From the NCBI GenBank assembly GCA_946479125.1, contig CAMLET010000023.1, positions 1 to 13,900 of the forward strand: 13,900 nt of DNA. Direction: 5' to 3'. This stretch comes from an uncultured Flavobacteriales bacterium (GTDB lineage Bacteria > Bacteroidota > Bacteroidia > Flavobacteriales > Crocinitomicaceae). The translations under genes and the position numbers were made by a program. Of the stretch, positions 7,870-13,900 are shown in pieces; within the stretch, counting starts at the first letter, position 1; every line of letters starts with the position of its first letter. The notes under the pieces are model-generated. The model did no database searches. It was not told the DNA's origin and saw nothing but the letters and a program-made list of their open reading frames with translations.

Positions 7870-8664
7870 ATGGAGCAATATCACAAATTACTACAGCACA
7901 TTTTAGACAACGGAACATTAAAAGGCGACAGAACCGGAACAGGAACATTGTCGACTTTTGGTTACCAAATGCGTTTTGATTTAAGTAAAGGGTTTCCTGT
8001 ACTTACAACCAAGAAATTGCATTTGCGTTCGATTATTCATGAGTTGTTGTGGTTTTTGAAAGGTGATAGCAACATTCAATACCTAAAGGAAAACAACGTT
8101 TCCATTTGGGACGAATGGGCTGATGAAGACGGAAATCTTGGACCGGTTTACGGTGTTCAATGGCGTTCATGGCCAACTCCTGAAGGTGGAACTATTGACC
8201 AAATTGCAAACTTGATTGAACAAATCAAAAAGAATCCGAATTCACGTCGTTTGTTGGTGAACGCATGGAATGTTGCTTTAGTAGATCAAATGGCCTTACC
8301 TCCATGTCATACGATGTTCCAATTCTACGTTGCAGATGGAAAATTAAGCTGTCAACTTTACCAACGTTCAGCAGATACTTTCCTTGGAGTTCCTTTCAAC
8401 ATTGCTTCTTACGCATTGCTTACAATGATGGTGGCTCAGGTTTGTGATTTAGAACCAGGAGAATTCATTCATACACTTGGTGACGCGCATCTATATACGA
8501 ACCATTTAGATCAGGCAAAATTGCAATTGGAAAGAGATTTCCGTGAATTGCCAACGATGAAGATCAATCCGAATATCAAAGACATTTTCGGGTTCACATA
8601 CGAAGATTTCGAATTATTGAATTACGACCCGCATCCAACGATTAAGGCACCGATAGCGGTATAA
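7870..8664 (+). CDS. thyA: Thymidylate synthase ThyA
   Basis: This cytoplasmic homodimeric enzyme converts dUMP and 5,10-methylene-tetrahydrofolate to dTMP and dihydrofolate, the only de novo route to dTMP in ThyA organisms. The product has 264 residues, the same as E. coli ThyA, and numbering coincides. R21 lies in [12 protein letters not shown]. The catalytic cysteine C146 is in [14 protein letters not shown]. Phosphate-binding R126/R127 are in [11 protein letters not shown], and R166 is in [13 protein letters not shown], with N177 following. H207 and Y209 are in GDAHLYTNH. The C-terminal PIAV, which closes over the active site, is present, so the enzyme looks complete. No dihydrofolate reductase gene follows, unlike the common thyA-folA pairing. 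Transcription probably starts at the -7 element at 7823-7830 and ends at the palindrome at 8715-8746. The ATG lacks a Shine-Dalgarno sequence. Confidence 0.98.
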   Translation: MEQYHKLLQHILDNGTLKGDRTGTGTLSTFGYQMRFDLSKGFPVLTTKKLHLRSIIHELLWFLKGDSNIQYLKENNVSIWDEWADEDGNLGPVYGVQWRSWPTPEGGTIDQIANLIEQIKKNPNSRRLLVNAWNVALVDQMALPPCHTMFQFYVADGKLSCQLYQRSADTFLGVPFNIASYALLTMMVAQVCDLEPGEFIHTLGDAHLYTNHLDQAKLQLERDFRELPTMKINPNIKDIFGFTYEDFELLNYDPHPTIKAPIAV

Positions 8665-8714
8665 TAGACTAAAAGACGTTAGACAAAAGACTCTAGGCTA
8701 GTTATTGAATACAA

Positions 8715-8746
8715 AAAAAGAGATTGAACATGTTCAATCTCTTTTT
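8715..8746. terminator. Perfect 32-bp palindrome, bidirectional terminator between thyA and recQ
   Basis: The left arm AAAAAGAGATTGAACA (8715-8730) is the exact reverse complement of the right arm (8731-8746). In RNA from either strand it folds into a GAGATTGAA/TTCAATCTC stem with a small loop, followed by a U run, the form of an intrinsic terminator. It lies 51 bp after the thyA stop and 111 bp beyond the recQ stop, so it fits both convergent genes. Confidence 0.85.
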
Positions 8747-8857
8747 CGTTTTATTTCATCTTTATTCCATTAATAACTCAAGCCTGAATTTCATATCAAG
8801 CATTCCGCATTCATAAAGTCTATTGTCTTTAATCCTGAAGCGCAGCGATCTTCATGT

Positions 8858-11038
8858 CTAATTAGCCATTTCACTCATGAATTTAATGCGCATGAGGCGC
8901 AATTCCTCTTCGGTATAATCGCCGTCAAATTCATGATAAGCCGTTTTCAGATCATCTGTTTCCGCTTCAGAGAAATAATCATAGATCTCTTCCTGGTTTT
9001 CCTGATCCAAGATATCGTCGATGTAATAATTGATGTTTACACGTGTTCCGGAAGAAACAATCGCTTCAATTTCCTCAATCACCTCATCCATCGATTTTCC
9101 TTGAGCACGACCAATATCCTCTAAAGGCAATTTTCTGTCAATGTTTTGAATTAGTTGAACTTTTAATCCTGATTTATTGATGAGTGATTTCACCACTAAA
9201 TCCTGTGGACGTTCAATGTCATTTTCTACAACGTAAGAAGCGATCAATTCTAAGAATGGTTCGCCATAACGTTGCGCCTTTCCGGTTCCTACCCCAATAC
9301 AGTTCGTGAGTTCATCCATTGTAATTGGATATTGAAAACACATGTCTTTCAACGTTGGCTCCTGGAAGATGACAAATGGAGGAATATTGTTCTGCTTCGA
9401 AATCTGTTTACGTAAATCAACCAGTAAATCATAAAGCGCTTCGTCAAAAGCACCTCCTTTACCACTCAAAACAGCACTATCGTCATCATCACTTGCAGAA
9501 TAATCGTGTTGTTTTAATAATGTATATGGTTCTGGTTTCGCCAGGAAGGCTTTTCCTTTATCGGTAAACTTCAATGTTCCGTAAGTTTCAATGTCTTTAT
9601 ACAAGAAACCACCCACAACTGTTTGACGAATTACCGCATTCCAGAAATGTTCATCTCTTTCCTTACCGCAGCCAAACATTGGATCTAAATCGTGCTTATA
9701 ACTCTTGATTTCTGCCGTAATTGCACCAGAAAGGAAAGCACAAACGTGTTTCGATTTCTGCTGTTCGTGCATGAAGCTAACCACCTGAAGCAATTGCGTA
9801 ACAAACTCCTGACCTTCGAATCGTTCACGCGGATGCTTACAGTTATCACACATTTCGTTACATCCTTTCTCATCGAATGTTTCACCGAAATAATGCAAAA
9901 TGAATTTACGCCTACATACAGATGTTTCAGAATACGAAACAATCTCACTCAATAATTGCTTCCCAATCTCTTGTTCTGCAACGGGTTTACCCTGTAGAAA
10001 CTTCTCCAGTTTCTCAATATCCTTATAACTGTAGAAAGTAATACATTCACCAACTCCGCCATCTCGTCCTGCTCTACCCGTTTCCTGATAATAGCTCTCT
10101 AACGACTTCGGAATGTCGTGATGAATCACAAAACGAACATCCGGCTTATCGATTCCCATTCCAAATGCGATGGTCGCTACAATCACATCCACGTCTTCCA
10201 TCAAAAACATGTCCTGATGTTTTGCGCGTGTACCAGCATCTAATCCGGCGTGATATGCCAATGCATTTATTCCGTTCACTTGAAGTAATTCGGCCATTTC
10301 TTCCACTTTCTTGCGCGAAAGACAATAGATGATTCCCGATTTTCCTTCTCGTTGGCGGATGTATTTTATAATTTCTTTTTCAACTTGTCGTTTCGGACGA
10401 ATCTCGTAAAACAAATTATCTCTGTTGAACGAAGACTTATACAACTTGGCATCGAGCATATTCAGGTTTTTCTGAATATCCAGCTGAACCTTTGGTGTTG
10501 CCGTAGCCGTTAATGCAATAATGGGAACATCAGAAATACGCTCGAAGATTTCACGCAATCTGCGGTATTCAGGCCGGAAGTCATGCCCCCATTCTGAAAT
10601 ACAGTGAGCTTCATCAATAGCAAAGAACGAAATTGGAACTGAAGTTAGAAATTCAATGTTCTCTTCTTTCGTCAACGATTCAGGTGCAACGTAAAGTAGT
10701 TTTGTTTTACCTGTTTGAATATCTTCCTTAACCTTGTTGATTTCAGTTTTCGTCAATGACGAATTTAAAAAATGAGCGATTGAGTTGTGGTCACTGACAT
10801 TTCTAATCGCATCCACCTGATTCTTCATCAAAGCAATCAAGGGCGATACGACAATAGCGGTTCCTTCAGAAATAAGTGCCGGAAGCTGGTAACAAAGTGA
10901 TTTTCCACCACCAGTTGGCATTATTACGAAGGTATTTTTCTTATTAAGAACATTAGAGATAATTTCTTCCTGCTGTCCCTTAAAACTGTCAAAACCAAAA
11001 AACGTACGTAGGGCAACCTTAAGATCTGTTTGCGCCAT
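8858..11038 (-). CDS. recQ: ATP-dependent DNA helicase RecQ
   Basis: RecQ is a 3'-5' superfamily 2 helicase acting in recombinational repair and replication-fork processing. From the ATG at 11038 it has 726 residues; the frame also allows a TTG start at 11050, four codons earlier. Walker A is MPTGGGKSLCYQ with K46. Motif II is DEAH (142-145), followed by the RecQ aromatic-rich loop ISEWGHDFRPEYRRL. Motif III is ALTATAT (175-181), and motif VI is YQETGRAGRDG (317-327). The zinc-binding RQC subdomain has C375, C393, C397 and C400. The winged helix follows, then an acidic linker SASDDDD (514-520). An HRDC domain spans about 532-604. A C-terminal extension (about 610-726) includes a helicase-type helix-turn-helix (LEDIGRAQGKSMDEVIEEIEAI) and an acidic tail. 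E. coli RecQ has about 609 residues, so the extension explains the extra length. It is convergent with thyA and divergent from tatC. Confidence 0.96.
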   Translation of the reverse strand: MAQTDLKVALRTFFGFDSFKGQQEEIISNVLNKKNTFVIMPTGGGKSLCYQLPALISEGTAIVVSPLIALMKNQVDAIRNVSDHNSIAHFLNSSLTKTEINKVKEDIQTGKTKLLYVAPESLTKEENIEFLTSVPISFFAIDEAHCISEWGHDFRPEYRRLREIFERISDVPIIALTATATPKVQLDIQKNLNMLDAKLYKSSFNRDNLFYEIRPKRQVEKEIIKYIRQREGKSGIIYCLSRKKVEEMAELLQVNGINALAYHAGLDAGTRAKHQDMFLMEDVDVIVATIAFGMGIDKPDVRFVIHHDIPKSLESYYQETGRAGRDGGVGECITFYSYKDIEKLEKFLQGKPVAEQEIGKQLLSEIVSYSETSVCRRKFILHYFGETFDEKGCNEMCDNCKHPRERFEGQEFVTQLLQVVSFMHEQQKSKHVCAFLSGAITAEIKSYKHDLDPMFGCGKERDEHFWNAVIRQTVVGGFLYKDIETYGTLKFTDKGKAFLAKPEPYTLLKQHDYSASDDDDSAVLSGKGGAFDEALYDLLVDLRKQISKQNNIPPFVIFQEPTLKDMCFQYPITMDELTNCIGVGTGKAQRYGEPFLELIASYVVENDIERPQDLVVKSLINKSGLKVQLIQNIDRKLPLEDIGRAQGKSMDEVIEEIEAIVSSGTRVNINYYIDDILDQENQEEIYDYFSEAETDDLKTAYHEFDGDYTEEELRLMRIKFMSEMAN

Positions 11039-11278
11039 ATAGTCTGTCAATTTGTATAATGTGTATTAGTAAAGATACGTTGAATCCTTTGAGGACTCAC
11101 TCGTATTCTGCTTTCTGACTAAAAATACATGAATAAGTCAAGATAAACAAACTATTAAGCAAAGATTGTCCATGAATTTCACATTAATCACAAAAAAGTC
11201 GGCGAATGGATTAAAACTTACATTAGAAGTAGTACTTCAATTCTGTTTTGTTGTGTACTTTTGTGCCTCAATTGAATT
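11039..11278. other. Intergenic region between divergent recQ and tatC
   Basis: This 240-bp stretch has no coding frame I can support. On the minus strand TATCTTTA (11077 down to 11070) is a seven-of-eight match to the -7 consensus and could start recQ with a leader of about 27 nt, but no TTG lies at the right distance. On the plus strand the tatC -7 is at 11256-11263. The middle (about 11100-11215) is AT-rich with no hairpin, repeat or RNA-like structure that I can see. Confidence 0.5.
11256..11263 (+). promoter_or_regulatory. Candidate -7 element of the tatC promoter
   Basis: TACTTTTG matches the consensus TAnnTTTG exactly. The -33 at 17 bp spacing is TTC (11236-11238), a weak match. The element ends only 15 bp before the ATG at 11279, so the transcript would begin about 10 nt upstream of the start codon. 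This also supports 11279 as the start rather than a later methionine codon. Confidence 0.5.
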
Positions 11279-12094
11279 ATGAGTAGCGAAGAAGGTTCAC
11301 AAATGTCGTTTTTACAGCATCTCGAGGAGTTGCGTTGGCGTTTGGTTAGATGTGCCATTGCTATTTTAGTTCTCGCGGTTGCAATTTGGTGGAATCAGGA
11401 ATGGATCATGAACAATGTGTTCCTTTCAATGGCTAAACCGGAATTTGTATCGTTTAAGTTCTTTTGCCAATACATGAACTTCATGTGTATGGACAAGATT
11501 CCGGTAAACTTCCAGTCCACAACAATGAGCGGACAATTCTCGTACGCACTTTGGATGAGTATTCTCGGTGGAGTTGTAGTTGCGTTTCCATTCATCTTTT
11601 ATCAGCTTTGGTCGTTTGTAAAACCAGGACTAAAGACAAATGAAAGAAAGATGGTTAAAGGAATTGTCTTCTATGTCAGCATACTTTTCTTCTTAGGTAT
11701 TCTTTTCGGTTATTTCATTGTGGCACCAATGAGTGTGCAGTTCTTTGGAACGTACCGAATGTCCGATCAAATCAAGAATAATTTCGGGATTGCGGATTTC
11801 ATGAGCACCGTTCTTTCAACCGTATTCTATTCAGGCCTTTTCTTTTTACTTCCAATTCTGTGTTATATCCTTGCAAAAATTGGAATTGTTTCTAGTGGTT
11901 TCCTAAAGAAATATAGAAAACATGCTATTGTTGTGGTACTTATTCTTGCAGCAATCATTACTCCTCCAGACATGATTTCACAGCTGATCGTGTCTCTTCC
12001 AATTCTAATTCTTTACGAGATTGGAATTCTGGTGACAAAAGGAGTTGAATCAAAAAGACGTCGTGAAGAAATGAAACAAGGTGAAGGAAAATAA
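11279..12094 (+). CDS. tatC: Sec-independent protein translocase TatC
   Basis: TatC is the six-helix inner-membrane subunit of the twin-arginine translocase; it binds the RR signal peptide and recruits TatA to export folded proteins. The product has 271 residues. The N-terminal signal-binding motif is SFLQHLEELRWRL (10-22), with E17 and R19 at the places of E. coli E15 and R17. The first cytoplasmic loop motif FYQLWSFVKPGLKTNER (107-123) keeps E122, equivalent to E. coli E103. Late helices contain GFLKKYRKHA and the family signature ITPPDMISQ (227-235), then LPILILYEIGI. The conserved transmembrane glutamate of helix 4 (E. coli E170, in FEVP) reads FLLP here, so L190 replaces it. The C-terminus is charged (ESKRRREEMKQGEGK). 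No tatA or tatB is adjacent. Identity is firm; the effect of the substitution is open. Confidence 0.96.
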   Translation: MSSEEGSQMSFLQHLEELRWRLVRCAIAILVLAVAIWWNQEWIMNNVFLSMAKPEFVSFKFFCQYMNFMCMDKIPVNFQSTTMSGQFSYALWMSILGGVVVAFPFIFYQLWSFVKPGLKTNERKMVKGIVFYVSILFFLGILFGYFIVAPMSVQFFGTYRMSDQIKNNFGIADFMSTVLSTVFYSGLFFLLPILCYILAKIGIVSSGFLKKYRKHAIVVVLILAAIITPPDMISQLIVSLPILILYEIGILVTKGVESKRRREEMKQGEGK

Positions 12095-12185
12095 TCTTTC
12101 AACACATTTATCTTAATCATTTACTTCCTCTTTCAGCTTTTTAACAGAGATAAAACCCTGATTTTTCGTAGATTTATGACGAATT

Positions 12186-13900
12186 ATGCAGAAACTTCTC
12201 CTATTCCTCATTTTGGTTTGCACATCTCTTGTTGTACACAGTCAGCAAACTATTGTTTCGGGTACCGTAAAGGACGCTGAAACAGGCGAGGTTTTTCCCG
12301 GAGTCACTGTTCGTTTCAAAGATTCTAAAATTGGTACAGTTACCGATAGCATTGGAAATTATTACATTGCCACTTACTATGCCACAGACAGTATTCAATT
12401 TTATGCACCCGAATACAAGATTATCAATAAACACGTCAATTTAGATCAACCTCAAGTTATTGACGTTACTATGACAGTTGATGAGAAGGAGATGAATGAA
12501 GTTGAAATTTCCGCTCCAGAAGAACTGTTATCGACGAAAATCATTAAACGCGTTATTGCTAACAAACCCATTAACAACAAGGAAAAGCTAGACTCTTACG
12601 GTTACGAACTCTACAATAAAATTCAGATTGACCTCAACAATATTGGTGACAAGTTTACAGAACGTGGATTAGTTAAGCGTTTGGATTTGGTAATGAATTA
12701 CCTGGATTCATCAGAAAATGAAAAAGCGTTTCTTCCAGTACTATTGAGCGAGAACATTTCTGAATTCTACTACCAGAACAAGCCAACAAAAAAGAAAGAA
12801 ACGGTTTCTGCAACACGTATTTCAGGGGTAGAAAATGTACAGCTAAACCAGTTTTTGGGTGAAATGTATCTGGATTTCAATATTTATGATAATTACCTGA
12901 ATCTTTTTCAAAAAGCCTTCGTTTCTCCAGTAGCGAACTTTGCTAGAACTTATTACAAATATGTACTGATCGATTCATCTTTCGTTGATAACGATTGGTG
13001 CTACCACATCAAATTCTCTCCGAAACGAACCGGAGACATGACCTTTGAAGGAGAAATGTGGATCAACGATACCACTTACGCCATCAAACACATCAAAGCC
13101 AATATATCTCCCTCGGCAAACATTAATTATGTTCAGGACCTGTATCTGGAACATCACTTCGATCAGGTAGAGAAAGAAGTTTGGATGCTTACGGAAGAGA
13201 AAATGATTATCGACCTGAAGATCACCAAGGGAACGGATATTTATGGCTTTTATGGTCGAAAATACAGCTCTCGAAAAGACTTCCAGATCAACCAGAAATA
13301 CAAAGATGATTTCTTTAAATCTGACAATACGGTTAGTTTTGAGGAAGGCGCTAAAACGCGGGATGATGCTTATTGGGAGCAACATCGACACAAACCTTTA
13401 AGTAAGCAGGAAAACGGAATCGACCAAATGGTTGACTCCTTAAACAAGGATCCGTTTTTCAAATTCCTGAAGAACTTCACTTACATGGTTTCGAGCGGTT
13501 ATTATCCTTTTGGAAAGATCGAAGTGGGTTCGGTTCACGCACTTGTAGCCTTCAATCCAGTTGAAAGTTTCAGAACTGGTTTTGCAATTCGAACATCCAA
13601 TGATTTTTCAAGAAAACTGGAACTTGGTGGAAGATTATACTATGGATTTGGAGATGAACGATTCAAATACGCCGCCACACTCCGTTTGAATTTATCGCCC
13701 AAGAAACGAACCTTGCTTAACGGGTATTACGTTTACGATATCGAGCAACTTGGGCTTTCACCAACTGCCGCTTCGATAGGGAGTACTTTTGGTTCCATTT
13801 TCAGAACTGGTCCGTTGGATAAGTTAACCATGGTTGGGAAAGGTGGAATTACGCTAGAGCGCGACTTAAAAAAAGATTTTATTCTCTACACAGGTTTGGA
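12186..13900 (+). CDS. DUF5686 / carboxypeptidase-regulatory-like outer-membrane protein (3' end cut)
   Basis: The frame is open from the ATG at 12186 to the window edge: 571 codons plus two bases. Residues 1-20 are a signal peptide (MQKLLLFLILVCTSLVVHS). About 24-98 form a carboxypeptidase-regulatory-like beta sandwich (VSGTVKDAETGEVFPGVTV then GTVTDSIGNYYI), the domain also found at the N-terminus of SusC-type proteins. From about 113 the sequence fits DUF5686: IIKRVIANKPINNKEKLDSYGYELY, later YHIKFSPKRTGDMTFEGEMWI, and then amphipathic strands such as FNPVESFRTGFAIRT and ATLRLNLSPKKRTLLNGYY. These are likely barrel strands in the outer membrane. Family members are about 800-850 residues, so roughly a third is missing. 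There is no TonB plug, so it is not SusC itself. It lies 91 bp after tatC. The -7-like TAGATTTA (12169-12176) would give a leader of only a few bases. The role of the family is unknown to me. Confidence 0.88.
   Translation, partial: MQKLLLFLILVCTSLVVHSQQTIVSGTVKDAETGEVFPGVTVRFKDSKIGTVTDSIGNYYIATYYATDSIQFYAPEYKIINKHVNLDQPQVIDVTMTVDEKEMNEVEISAPEELLSTKIIKRVIANKPINNKEKLDSYGYELYNKIQIDLNNIGDKFTERGLVKRLDLVMNYLDSSENEKAFLPVLLSENISEFYYQNKPTKKKETVSATRISGVENVQLNQFLGEMYLDFNIYDNYLNLFQKAFVSPVANFARTYYKYVLIDSSFVDNDWCYHIKFSPKRTGDMTFEGEMWINDTTYAIKHIKANISPSANINYVQDLYLEHHFDQVEKEVWMLTEEKMIIDLKITKGTDIYGFYGRKYSSRKDFQINQKYKDDFFKSDNTVSFEEGAKTRDDAYWEQHRHKPLSKQENGIDQMVDSLNKDPFFKFLKNFTYMVSSGYYPFGKIEVGSVHALVAFNPVESFRTGFAIRTSNDFSRKLELGGRLYYGFGDERFKYAATLRLNLSPKKRTLLNGYYVYDIEQLGLSPTAASIGSTFGSIFRTGPLDKLTMVGKGGITLERDLKKDFILYTGL

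Noticed and set aside
9685..9955. Two 87-codon open frames on opposite strands within the recQ gene
   Set aside because: They lie wholly inside recQ in other frames, have cysteine- and arginine-heavy low-complexity composition, no start context and no family resemblance; recQ itself has every helicase motif across this stretch.
11039..11050. TTG start for RecQ four codons upstream of the ATG
   Set aside because: The ATG at 11038 begins the conserved MAQTDLKxAL region and needs no rare start; the extra residues (TDY) add nothing recognisable.
12095..12185. Possible terminator after tatC
   Set aside because: Only a short mismatched TGAAGG/CTTTCA pairing is present, without a U run directly after it; not strong enough to list.
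12975..13391. 138-codon minus-strand frame
   Set aside because: It overlaps the plus-strand DUF5686 gene, whose signal peptide, domains and unbroken frame to the window edge are convincing; the minus frame is a shadow.
1..13900. Search for CRISPR arrays, tRNA genes, insertion sequences, attachment sites and phage or defence genes
   Set aside because: No spaced repeats, cloverleaf-like segments, transposase or integrase motifs, or terminal repeats were visible; nothing supports a mobile or defence island.

Overview
The window looks like chromosomal DNA of a member of the Bacteroidota, most likely Flavobacteriales. A Crocinitomicaceae or Fluviicola-like organism is my guess, not something the sequence proves. 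Four things point this way: an AT-rich sequence; a secreted protein ending in a type IX secretion (T9SS) sorting domain; a DUF5686/carboxypeptidase-regulatory-like outer-membrane protein; and -7 elements of the Bacteroidota form TAnnTTTG with no Shine-Dalgarno sequence before any of the visible starts. I see no rRNA, tRNA, CRISPR array, insertion sequence, integrase or phage gene. Gene content and base composition look like a stable chromosome rather than an island.

Layout. 1-1170 (+) is the 3' part of a nucleoside:H+ symporter of the major facilitator superfamily, cut by the window edge. 1230-3305 (+) encodes a secreted protein with a P-type beta domain, a CotH-like atypical kinase domain and a T9SS sorting domain. 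3412-6063 and 6060-7262 (+) overlap by 4 bp and form a two-gene unit: a large polytopic membrane protein resembling GT-C glycosyltransferases, followed by a GT9 (heptosyltransferase-family) glycosyltransferase. Facing them is 7332-7727 (-), a small secreted protein I do not recognise. It is divergent from thyA (7870-8664, +), and the two are separated by candidate promoters. A perfect 32-bp palindrome that can form a terminator lies between thyA and the convergent recQ (8858-11038, -). recQ is divergent from tatC (11279-12094, +). From 12186 a DUF5686-type outer-membrane protein runs off the right edge.

How the genes may work together. Apart from the glycosyltransferase pair, they look like independent housekeeping or envelope units. 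Several concern the cell envelope: nucleoside uptake, T9SS-exported CotH protein, surface glycan synthesis, Tat export and an outer-membrane protein. thyA and recQ concern dTMP synthesis and DNA repair.

I did not find a clearly new multi-gene system. The points most worth a second look are: the conserved transmembrane glutamate of TatC replaced by leucine; a GT9 enzyme with serine where the WaaC-type catalytic aspartate would sit; the P-domain/CotH/T9SS architecture; the isolated GT-C/GT9 pair; the unknown secreted protein; and promoters predicting very short leaders.
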